This document shows positions 1 through 5,592 of a stretch of DNA of 5,865 nt, one piece after another (position 1 is the stretch's first letter; each line of letters starts with the position of its first letter). The translations under genes were made by a program, and so were the position numbers. The notes under the pieces are model-generated. The model saw nothing but the letters and a program-made list of their open reading frames with translations, had not been told where the DNA came from and searched no databases. Origin of the DNA: Magnetococcales bacterium (GTDB taxonomy: Bacteria > Pseudomonadota > Magnetococcia > Magnetococcales > JADFWU01); the NCBI GenBank assembly GCA_015234045.1, contig JADFWU010000094.1:1-5865 (forward strand), read 5' to 3'.

Positions 1-65
1 CTGGCACAGGGTCTGCATTTCACCTGATCACAATCCAATCTGTTCCAGAACTAAGGAGTGAGTGC

Positions 66-296
66 ATGGTTGACTATGGCCGATTGTTTATCATCAATTT
101 GCAGGTTAATGATGAGTCTGAACAGATGAACATTCGGCACGGTTTACTGGGGCGTAGAGGTGGTTTAGAACGATTAATTCGTTCACACAATGCTCCTGTT
201 CTCTATAACCAGGGATGGCGAATGGAGTCCCAATGGGGCTTCTCCTGGTTTCAGGATGTTAACACCTCTGCGAGTAGTGTCACGCGTTATCGATAA
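66..296 (+). CDS. Possible small hypothetical protein, or 3' part of a gene entering from the left
   Basis: This is an uncertain gene. The ATG at 66 is preceded by AAGGAG at 53-58 with a 7-base spacer, a good Shine-Dalgarno arrangement, and would give a 76-residue basic protein. I do not recognise it: no signal peptide, membrane segment or known motif is visible. It is rich in Arg, Trp and Asn, and its Arg codons are mixed (CGA, CGG, CGT, AGA), which is weak evidence for a real gene. The same frame is open to the left edge, so it could instead be the tail of a longer gene starting outside the window. The stop TAA (294-296) lies 7 bp past the stop of the convergent - strand gene, giving a 10-bp tail-to-tail overlap. 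Another frame ends at 25-27 and could be the true end of the upstream gene, with this ORF spurious. Confidence 0.3.
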   Translation: MVDYGRLFIINLQVNDESEQMNIRHGLLGRRGGLERLIRSHNAPVLYNQGWRMESQWGFSWFQDVNTSASSVTRYR

Positions 297-297
297 C
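286..297. repeat. 12-bp perfect palindrome holding two convergent stop codons
   Basis: GTTATCGATAAC is fully self-complementary. It contains the TAA of the - strand gene (287-289 read in reverse) and the TAA of the possible + strand frame (294-296). There is no loop and no T-run on either side, so it does not look like an intrinsic terminator. It may be a protein-binding site or chance. Confidence 0.6.
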
Positions 298-1138
298 CTT
301 GATAAGGAGATCCGCCACCAGTTTTGCACCGTTCTGAACCATACTGTTGCATGAGCATTTGATAGTGTTTTTGGCATAACGACTCTTGGACATTGCCGCC
401 AGAACAGGCCTCACGCCGTCTTTCAAGTTGGGCACGAATCGTCTCATGTCGGGCAATGCAGCGGTTTTGCCAAACACATGTCAGGTGACGATGCATGGCA
501 GGCCCGGTTTGAGTTGGTTGTGGGCCACAGTCGGTCGTGTCCGTTGAGGCCTTTTTGGTGGGGGTTGCGGTCGTCCTTTTCTCGACTTGGGGTTGCTCGA
601 CTTGGGGCTGCTCGACTTGGGGGTTCTCAGGTTGAGTAGCGCCAGGGCGGTTTTGTGGACGCCAAGGCCAACCTTGATTGGCCATGCGATTGTGTTCACG
701 TCCGTGTTGAAAAACCGGTTCAGCGCGTTTTTTTGGCGCGGGTGGCTGGACGGTTTTTGCGTAATCCTGTATGGATGACTGTGTTTTGTTCACCAAGGTC
801 TGTACAGGCGTTGGTGCTGTATCAACCGGTGCGGCTTCGACATTTATGGCAATCGGCGGCTGAGTAGGGCAGCCAGACAGTTTATCCAGTGAAAAAGTGG
901 TTTCCGTTTCAGAGTTGGGGGGAGTCTGAGCAGAGTCGCTGTCTGTTGCTTCGTTTACTGCAAGATGATCTGTCACACTGTTTTGGGCAGTTGTTTCGTG
1001 CTTGGGCTGCGTTGTTTCTACCACTGCCTTGGGAATGGGAGCCCATCTGATGATGATGACCGCAAAGACAAGCCCGATGGAAATGCCTACAATATAGGGG
1101 CCGATTCCCTTAAAAAGCCAGTTCAGAAGCATATTCAT
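287..1138 (-). CDS. Hypothetical single-pass membrane protein with Pro/Thr/Gln-rich stalk and cysteine-rich C-terminal domain
   Basis: I do not recognise this 283-residue protein. From the ATG at 1138, residues about 13-32 form one hydrophobic segment followed by Arg-Trp. A short N-terminus and a long polar remainder suggest an anchor with most of the protein in the periplasm (inference). Residues about 35-200 are low complexity, rich in Pro, Thr, Gln, Glu and Ala, including three PQVEQ/K units at 173-187. The last 80 residues form a compact basic domain with six cysteines (about 204, 221, 227, 245, 255, 271), spaced as if for disulfides, and a Gly/Tyr-rich tail. A longer form begins at a GTG at 1174, but that start has no ribosome binding site and sits about 15 bases from the predicted transcript start. 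The ATG at 1138 has AAGG nine bases upstream and keeps the whole membrane segment. The gene stands alone, divergent from the RelA/SpoT homologue. The stalk resembles those of TonB-like or envelope-spanning proteins in composition only. Confidence 0.75.
   Translation of the reverse strand: MNMLLNWLFKGIGPYIVGISIGLVFAVIIIRWAPIPKAVVETTQPKHETTAQNSVTDHLAVNEATDSDSAQTPPNSETETTFSLDKLSGCPTQPPIAINVEAAPVDTAPTPVQTLVNKTQSSIQDYAKTVQPPAPKKRAEPVFQHGREHNRMANQGWPWRPQNRPGATQPENPQVEQPQVEQPQVEKRTTATPTKKASTDTTDCGPQPTQTGPAMHRHLTCVWQNRCIARHETIRAQLERRREACSGGNVQESLCQKHYQMLMQQYGSERCKTGGGSPYQGYR
581..625. repeat. Three tandem 15-bp repeats encoding PQVEQ/K
   Basis: Three near-identical copies of a CTCGACTTGGGGTTG-type unit start at 581, 596 and 611 and differ at only a few bases near their right ends. 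On the - strand they encode PQVEQ, PQVEQ and PQVEK in the stalk of the membrane protein. The unit is a multiple of three, so copy-number changes by slippage would lengthen or shorten the stalk without breaking the frame. Confidence 0.85.
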
Positions 1139-1147
1139 AAGACGGTA

Positions 1148-1151
1148 CCTT
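1148..1151 (-). promoter_or_regulatory. Ribosome binding site deciding the start at 1138
   Basis: Read on the - strand this is CACAAGG, with AAGG nine bases before the ATG at 1138. The in-frame GTG at 1174 has no purine-rich site before it. The site is short, so the choice is likely but not certain. Confidence 0.45.
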
Positions 1152-1169
1152 GTGCTTTTGCGCTTGATG

Positions 1170-1182
1170 GTCACTCAGTGAC
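1170..1182. promoter_or_regulatory. 13-bp inverted repeat, possible operator
   Basis: GTCACT-C-AGTGAC is a perfect palindrome with 6-bp arms around one central base. It lies just downstream of the predicted transcription start of the - strand membrane protein gene, where a bound repressor could block elongation. Function is inferred from position only. Confidence 0.35.
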
Positions 1183-1185
1183 AGT

Positions 1186-1215
1186 AATTTCGCACATCAT
1201 ATCAGGAATTTCGCA
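1186..1215. repeat. Two direct repeats AATTTCGCA with 21-bp period
   Basis: AATTTCGCA occurs exactly at 1186-1194 and 1207-1215. The 21-bp spacing is two turns of the helix, so two bound proteins would lie on the same face. One copy lies between the predicted -35 and -10 of the - strand gene and the other at its predicted start point. The region is AT-rich, so chance cannot be excluded. Confidence 0.45.
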
Positions 1216-1223
1216 TTCATCAA
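1196..1223 (-). promoter_or_regulatory. Predicted sigma70-type promoter of the cysteine-rich membrane protein gene
   Basis: On the - strand, TTGATG (1223-1218) is followed after 16 bases by TATGAT (1201-1196), matching the -35 and -10 consensus at 4/6 and 5/6 positions. Transcription would start near 1189, giving a leader of about 50 bases to the ATG at 1138. This fits the shorter start and leaves too little room for a ribosome site before the GTG at 1174. Confidence 0.5.
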
Positions 1224-1233
1224 AATATTCCTG
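1203..1233. repeat. Inverted repeat CAGGAAT/ATTCCTG with 17-base spacer
   Basis: Arms at 1203-1209 and 1227-1233 are exact reverse complements. There is no T-run after it on either strand, so it is not a terminator. It spans the -35 and spacer of the predicted - strand promoter and may be a regulator site or chance. Confidence 0.3.
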
Positions 1234-1558
1234 GTCCGAATTTTATTTGAATCTCCATTGTGTTGTCTTATCATGTTGATTCACAATGTTTTTATGCTTT
1301 ATGTTCTGTTTTTTTATGCGCCTGAAAGAGAAAAATATATGTCGAATCAATGGACAGGTAATAGCGATGGAGACGTAGCAATATCCAGGCGTATAGCCCT
1401 GAGAAAAAGGGGTATTATAATTCTGATCGATATACCAAAGAATCCTGCGGGAATGGCTTGTAAACTGCTCTCATTGGAGACATACTGAGATCGGGAATTT
1501 ATGGCGAGAAGGTGGGGCTCGCTTTGTCTTTGCAGGCATATGGGTGAGGTAACGCTCC
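1234..1558. other. Gene-poor region upstream of the RelA/SpoT homologue
   Basis: No convincing gene is seen here. The left part (about 1240-1320) is AT-rich with T-runs, as expected of a promoter region, but I cannot pair a -35 with a -10 with confidence. A perfect TATAAT lies at 1416-1421 but has no recognisable -35 at 16-18 bases. A 49-codon frame (1339-1488) is open but uses many ATA, AGG and AGA codons and has only a weak ribosome site. No riboswitch, attenuator hairpin or tRNA was recognised. Confidence 0.5.
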
Positions 1559-3433
1559 ATGGATCTGACCGCACGTATTTCAGCACTTGTTGAGACAACG
1601 CGGGAAAAGCTCGGAGATGAGGCCGCTACACGGGTAGCACGTTCTGCTCAGTGGGCTATCCGTTTCCATGAAGGGCAAACGCGCAAATCCGACAAAGCGC
1701 CCTATGTTGTTCATCCTATTGATGTGGCTGAATCCTGTGTAAGGTGGGGATTGATTGACTCTGGGGCGATCTCCGCTGCACTGCTTCATGATGTCATAGA
1801 AGATGCGCCTGCTGAGATGGGTGCTGAAGCATTGCTGGATAAAGAAGATCCAGAGGTGGCCGAGATGGTTCGGGCGCTGTCTAAAATTCGAAATCTTCAA
1901 ACCGGTGCAGGTGACCTGCCTGCCACGTATCGACGCATTATTGCCGCTTCGGCTCGGGATATCCGTGTGTTGCTCATCAAAACATTTGATGTGCTGGATA
2001 ACTCACAAACCTTTCATGTGCATAATGATGCCAAAGCCAAAGCCAAGGCGAGTCTTGGTCTGGTCTATGTAGGCGTGGCGCGCCGATTGGGTGTTATTGT
2101 TCTCGCTGATCAGCTGATCAATCAACTTTTGCCTTATCTGATGCCAGTCCAAAGCAAGCGGGCTGGACAATCACTGAAAAATCTCCATGAAGCTGGCCAA
2201 CCCTCCATGGTTAATTTGGAGAAAAAGTTAGCAAATCTGATCAATCCGTCCCTGGTTTCTGAGCTGGAAATCGTTAAGCGTGAACTACCTGATTTCTTTC
2301 ATTTGGCAGAAAAACCGGGAACCGGTCGTCTGATGCGTGTGGGTTGGCCAGCCTTCAGGTTGCGCTTGATCGTGCCGGATCATCCGGCGGCTTGGCAGGT
2401 GCTTGGCATGATCCATCAGGAGTTCGATCCGCTTCCACGACATGTACGAGATTATATGAATGCGCCTAGAATCAATGGGTTCAGGGCGTTGACAACACGG
2501 ATTCTGTGGGAAGGTCATCCTATAACCGTGCAGGTGGTCCGAGAAATGGACCGTCGTCCCAATCAATATGGCATTCTGGCAAAATGGGGAGTGAGTAGTC
2601 CTTCTCTGGAAGCTTATCGTGGTCTTTTGGCGACATTGGGCGATTCAGATTTACGTATGTCTGAAGTGCATGCCCATGTTTTGCCTGATTTGTTGGATAT
2701 ATACTCACCGCGTGGTGATCGTTTTCCATTTCCCATTGGATCTGTCGTTTTAGATTTTGCCTATCGTGTGCATACCGAGGTGGGCGAACAGTGTGTTGGT
2801 GCCTTGGTGAATGGTATTCAGCGGTCGGCTGAATATCAACTGTGTGATGGTGATGTCGTTGAAGTTATTACAAAAAAAGGTGCTATGCCTCAACGTGCCT
2901 GGCTGGATCTTGTCAAAACAGCACGTGCGCGGACTTTGATTAAATATGCGTTAAATAGCAGGCAGATGTCGGTTGCTGGGGTTCAGAATAATCCTGATGG
3001 TTCGTTTGTTATTACTGATATCACCAGTAGAGAGGTGTTTTGGGCAACGTGTTGCCGTCCCATTCCTGGTGAATCCGTTGTGGGTCGTTTGGCAGGTGAT
3101 GGTCGATGGCTTGTACATGCGAGCGACTGTGAGAAAGTAAAAGGAAACCGATGGCAATCGGGCGTGTTGGATGTCAGTCAGAAAGGGATTCAGGCACTTG
3201 TTGTTACTTTTGCATTGAATCATCGAAGTGGTGCCTTGGTGAAGGTGCTTGAATATCTGGCAAAACATAATATTAATGGCCATTCAGTTCAGGGAAAAGG
3301 ACATTCACCCGATAAATATATCGTTGAGATTACCATGGGTGATGTGCCGTGCAATGTGTTACGTAATGTAATTAAAGAGATTGTTGAGATTGAGCCCGTT
3401 CAGGAAGTTATTGAATATTATTGGCTGGGTTAG
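1559..3433 (+). CDS. RelA/SpoT-family protein: (p)ppGpp hydrolase domain kept, synthetase domain degenerate
   Basis: This 624-residue protein has the long RelA/SpoT (RSH) layout. An HD hydrolase domain (about 25-195) carries H52, the pair H77-D78, E81-D82 in HDVIED, and D144 and N148, so the Mn-dependent residues that remove the 3'-pyrophosphate from (p)ppGpp are present. The usual ADRxHNMRT around D144 has become FDVLDNSQT. The synthetase region (about 255-350) is recognisable by RDYMNAPRINGF, but the GRxKxxYSI stretch is missing, the catalytic Asp before AFR is Pro264, the catalytic Glu of EVQIR is Thr323, and the guanine-stacking Tyr is Phe308. A TGS domain (380-440), a Cys-rich segment with CCRPIPGE (498-505) and C524, and a C-terminal ACT domain (about 545-624) follow. 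The helical region between TGS and CC motif is about 65 residues shorter than in E. coli SpoT. The start has GGTGAGG nine bases upstream. xth follows 48 bp later. I infer a hydrolase-only or regulatory RSH, and give no symbol because it is neither a typical relA nor spoT. Confidence 0.88.
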   Translation: MDLTARISALVETTREKLGDEAATRVARSAQWAIRFHEGQTRKSDKAPYVVHPIDVAESCVRWGLIDSGAISAALLHDVIEDAPAEMGAEALLDKEDPEVAEMVRALSKIRNLQTGAGDLPATYRRIIAASARDIRVLLIKTFDVLDNSQTFHVHNDAKAKAKASLGLVYVGVARRLGVIVLADQLINQLLPYLMPVQSKRAGQSLKNLHEAGQPSMVNLEKKLANLINPSLVSELEIVKRELPDFFHLAEKPGTGRLMRVGWPAFRLRLIVPDHPAAWQVLGMIHQEFDPLPRHVRDYMNAPRINGFRALTTRILWEGHPITVQVVREMDRRPNQYGILAKWGVSSPSLEAYRGLLATLGDSDLRMSEVHAHVLPDLLDIYSPRGDRFPFPIGSVVLDFAYRVHTEVGEQCVGALVNGIQRSAEYQLCDGDVVEVITKKGAMPQRAWLDLVKTARARTLIKYALNSRQMSVAGVQNNPDGSFVITDITSREVFWATCCRPIPGESVVGRLAGDGRWLVHASDCEKVKGNRWQSGVLDVSQKGIQALVVTFALNHRSGALVKVLEYLAKHNINGHSVQGKGHSPDKYIVEITMGDVPCNVLRNVIKEIVEIEPVQEVIEYYWLG

Positions 3434-3481
3434 TGTCTGGATTTTATATCTATCCTATTGATTTATAATAGAGAAGAAAAA

Positions 3482-4261
3482 ATGAAAATCGCCACCTGGA
3501 ACGTCAATTCTATTAATGTGCGCCTGCCACATGTGCTGGACTGGTTGTCCGAAAATTCCGTGGATGTGCTTTGTTTGCAAGAGACCAAAATGGTGGATGA
3601 GCGCTTCCCTAAGGAAGAGATCAATAAAGCGGGATACCAAGTTGAATTTGCTGGTCAAAAAACTTATAACGGTGTCGCTGTTCTGACAAAAAATCCTGTT
3701 CAATCCGTAGTAAAGCAGTTGCCAGGCATGGAAGAAGATCCTCAAAAACGCTTTTTGGCACTCACTGTAAATGATGTGCGTGTGGTGAATGTGTATGTGC
3801 CCAATGGAGCGGCATTGGATTCGGATAAATATCCCTATAAATTGAATTGGTTGTCCGCATTATATGCGTTTCTTGATCAAACGGTACAATCGCATCAATA
3901 CACGGTGGTTGTCGGCGATTTTAATATCGCACCGGATGACCGGGATGTGTATGATCCGCAAATTTGGCAAGGAGATCGGATTCTGGTCTCTCCACCGGAG
4001 CGCAAAGCGTTTACTGATTTTATCGCTTTGCCTATGGTTGATTGCTTCCGCAAAGTAGAACCCGAAGGCGGTCATTTTTCCTGGTGGGACTACCGGGCAG
4101 CGGCATTTCGTCGTAAGCGTGGATTACGTATTGACCATATTTTGGCTTCTGTGCCGTTGTCAGATCGTCTGAAGGATTGCAGAATTGATCCAGAACCAAG
4201 AAGTTGGGAACGTCCGTCCGATCATACGCCGGTTGTTGCTACTTTTGGGATGACTGATTAA
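3482..4261 (+). CDS. xth: Exodeoxyribonuclease III (AP endonuclease, ExoIII/Xth family)
   Basis: The 259-residue product belongs to the Mg-dependent endonuclease/exonuclease/phosphatase fold. In this family the enzyme cuts the backbone 5' to abasic sites in base-excision repair and has 3'-5' exonuclease and 3'-phosphatase activity. All key motifs are in order: N7 in WNVNS, E34 in LQETK, Y105 in NVYVPNG, D146 and N148 in GDFNIAP, D218-H219 in RIDHI, and the catalytic D247-H248 in SDHTP. Length is normal for bacterial ExoIII, and the protein is complete with no signal peptide. An upstream in-frame ATG at 3458 would add eight residues (MIYNREEK) not expected in the family. The start at 3482 begins with the standard MKIATWN and has a weak GAGAAG site five bases before it. 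The 48-bp gap after the RelA/SpoT homologue, with no terminator, suggests co-transcription. Confidence 0.97.
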   Translation: MKIATWNVNSINVRLPHVLDWLSENSVDVLCLQETKMVDERFPKEEINKAGYQVEFAGQKTYNGVAVLTKNPVQSVVKQLPGMEEDPQKRFLALTVNDVRVVNVYVPNGAALDSDKYPYKLNWLSALYAFLDQTVQSHQYTVVVGDFNIAPDDRDVYDPQIWQGDRILVSPPERKAFTDFIALPMVDCFRKVEPEGGHFSWWDYRAAAFRRKRGLRIDHILASVPLSDRLKDCRIDPEPRSWERPSDHTPVVATFGMTD

Positions 4262-4422
4262 CGGGGGCAATGCCTTATCACCAGGGCATCCACTCAGATT
4301 GTGCATTGTTGTCTGATAAAGATCATTCATAGGTCGGCTTAATTGTTGCATTAACACCAGTAAATACAGATTACTACCGATGGATTGGCAGTGCTCTCTG
4401 GACTGAAAAGATTAAATAAATC

Positions 4423-4428
4423 AGGAGG
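4423..4428 (+). promoter_or_regulatory. Consensus ribosome binding site AGGAGG
   Basis: AGGAGG lies six bases before the ATG at 4435, the best Shine-Dalgarno sequence in the window. It fixes the start of a small gene that would otherwise be overlooked. The adjacent in-frame GTG at 4432 is only three bases away and too close. Confidence 0.8.
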
Positions 4429-4434
4429 CTGGTG

Positions 4435-4581
4435 ATGGTAAATGGGAAGATAGCTGGTTTGACACCCTCTGTCAAAGCAGCGACTACGCGCTTATTGATG
4501 GCGCTCTATGTCGGCGTCGGATACGGTTTGGTCTTGGTCTCAATGGCGCAGATCCTACAATTATTCACAAATCTGTCCTGA
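4435..4581 (+). CDS. 48-residue single-pass membrane protein, unrecognised
   Basis: I do not recognise this small protein. It begins MVNGKIAGLTPSVKAATTR, a basic, polar head. One hydrophobic segment follows at about residues 20-44, with a glycine-rich GVGYG at 27-31 that could allow tight helix packing, and the protein ends in TNLS. The positive head predicts a cytoplasmic N-terminus. It has no cleavage motif and so looks like a membrane-inserted small protein, not a secreted one. Support for a real gene is good for its size: a consensus ribosome site six bases upstream and an intrinsic terminator starting 18 bases after the stop. It is preceded by a 173-bp gap after xth in which I could not identify a clear promoter, so read-through from xth is possible. 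Possible roles are an accessory subunit of a membrane complex or a toxin-like small protein, but nothing in the sequence decides this. Confidence 0.65.
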   Translation: MVNGKIAGLTPSVKAATTRLLMALYVGVGYGLVLVSMAQILQLFTNLS

Positions 4582-4598
4582 TGGTCCAAAGAAGATGG

Positions 4599-4637
4599 CA
4601 GGGTTTGATGGTATGAATCAAACTCTGCTGTTTTTCT
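4599..4637 (+). terminator. Intrinsic terminator of the small membrane protein gene
   Basis: CAGGGTTTGAT (4599-4609) pairs with ATCAAACTCTG (4617-4627), an 11-bp stem with one G-U pair around a 7-base loop, and G4598 can add a pair with C4628. A T-rich tract follows at 4629-4637. The right arm overlaps the stop codon and last codons of panE on the other strand. On the - strand the hairpin is followed by CCATCTTCTTT, a poorer tract, so it may only partly terminate panE. Confidence 0.75.
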
Positions 4638-5565
4638 CGTTGGTTAGCTTCAATAAGCTATAAATCGTCGTCATGTGTGGTGCTGAAATACCTACACGCC
4701 GTGCAGCGCGAATGGCGTTGCCAAGAATCGCTTCCACTTCCAACGGGCGTTCTGCCTGATAATCTAGTAACATGCTGGTTTTATAGGGTTTCATTTTAAA
4801 TGTGTCGCGTAGATTGGTCTCTACAATAGTATCCGGTAGCGGATGGCCACAGGCAGCCGCTATTTGAAATACCTCTTCCATGACACAGCGTGATAGCTCC
4901 AACGTTTCTGGATTCTGCATAATTTCCAACGTGTCCGATTGGGTCAATACACTGATGCCATTGAACGGCGCATTCCAAATAAGTTTCCGCCAACGGGCTT
5001 GAGTAACCTGCTCTGTCACAAGACAAGGGACGTTGACCGATTCAAAAAGCTTTGCCAGTTGTTGAACCATTTCAGAAGGTCCATTGGGATAGCGTCCTAA
5101 TGCCAGTCGGCCATAATCCAGATGGGTAATCTCTCCAGGTGCTGTGCGATTCAAGCACACGAATGCCAATCCGCTGATCAGTGGATTATTTGGAAACGCA
5201 TCCTGAATGGGCTTCTCAATCTCAACCCCATTTTGTACCATGACAATGGTCGTGTTCTCTCCAACAGCCGGTGCGATCATGGTTGGTAGATCGATTTCAG
5301 GCAGCACTTTCAAGGTGATAAATAGGATATCTGCCGCTGGTTGACCATAGTGAGCGATGTCGTTGATTACCCTGTCCGGGCTAAAATGGAAATCACCATC
5401 AATAGAATGAATGGCGATACCCTTTTTTACAACTGTGCTATAATCAGACCGACACGCCAGGGTCACATGACACCCGGCTTGTTGAAGTTTGGCAGAGTAA
5501 TATCCGCCCACCGCACCAGCGCCGATGTTGAGAATGTGTAGTGGGTTTGTTTTAGTCTGTTTCAT
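4618..5565 (-). CDS. panE: 2-dehydropantoate 2-reductase (ketopantoate reductase, ApbA/PanE family)
   Basis: Enzymes of this family reduce 2-dehydropantoate to D-pantoate with NADPH in the cytoplasmic pathway to pantothenate and coenzyme A. The 315-residue protein has an N-terminal Rossmann domain with ILNIGAGAVGG (GxGxxG at 15-20) and QNG at 111-113, whose Asn corresponds to the conserved nucleotide/substrate-site Asn. The C-terminal helical domain has WRKLIWNAPFN, where K194 matches catalytic Lys176 of E. coli PanE and N198 and N202 match its substrate-binding Asn residues. SMLLD (264-268) and E276 in LEVE match the conserved Ser and catalytic Glu. Length is about 12 residues above E. coli PanE, mainly the MKQTKTNPL head. 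The ribosome site is poor, but no later start would keep the Rossmann motif. It is divergent from the cytochrome gene with a 27-bp gap. ApbA-family paralogues of unproven substrate are common, so the exact substrate is likely but not certain. Confidence 0.9.
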   Translation of the reverse strand: MKQTKTNPLHILNIGAGAVGGYYSAKLQQAGCHVTLACRSDYSTVVKKGIAIHSIDGDFHFSPDRVINDIAHYGQPAADILFITLKVLPEIDLPTMIAPAVGENTTIVMVQNGVEIEKPIQDAFPNNPLISGLAFVCLNRTAPGEITHLDYGRLALGRYPNGPSEMVQQLAKLFESVNVPCLVTEQVTQARWRKLIWNAPFNGISVLTQSDTLEIMQNPETLELSRCVMEEVFQIAAACGHPLPDTIVETNLRDTFKMKPYKTSMLLDYQAERPLEVEAILGNAIRAARRVGISAPHMTTIYSLLKLTNEKNSRV

Positions 5566-5592
5566 AATCTATCAATGAATGGAGCCGGTTAG
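5566..5592. promoter_or_regulatory. 27-bp divergent gap between panE and the cytochrome gene
   Basis: The gap holds GGAG at 5581-5584, eight bases before the cytochrome ATG at 5593. It is too short for two promoters, so each gene's promoter must lie inside the other gene's 5' coding region. CATAAT at 5563-5568 resembles a -10 for the + strand but has no good -35. Confidence 0.5.

Noticed and set aside
1138-1174. GTG at 1174 as start of the cysteine-rich protein
   Set aside because: It has no ribosome site, overlaps the 13-bp palindrome and sits about 15 bases from the predicted transcript start. The ATG at 1138 is better placed, though the longer form cannot be fully excluded.
965-1279. 104-codon + strand frame opposite the cysteine-rich protein gene
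   Set aside because: It lies antisense to the better-supported gene and crosses its promoter, with no ribosome site or recognisable motif.
1416-1421. Perfect TATAAT upstream of the RelA/SpoT homologue
   Set aside because: No recognisable -35 at 16-18 bases, so it is recorded only as a possibility in the gene-poor region.
1339-1488. 49-codon + strand frame beginning MSNQWTGNSDGD, extendable back to an ATG at 1258
   Set aside because: It has a weak ribosome site and many ATA, AGG and AGA codons that the neighbouring genes avoid, and the longer form has no ribosome site. I found no support beyond its being open.
2107-2120. 14-bp palindrome TGATCAGCTGATCA
   Set aside because: It lies inside the conserved coding sequence of the RelA/SpoT homologue (ADQLINQ) and is explained by codons.
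3464-3469. Perfect TATAAT upstream of xth
   Set aside because: There is no matching -35, and transcription would start about six bases before the ATG, removing the GAGAAG ribosome site. It is more likely part of an AT-rich spacer.
4270-4289. Short inverted repeat ATGCC/GGCAT just after xth
   Set aside because: The stem is only 5 bp with a 10-base loop and no T-run, so it is not a credible terminator.
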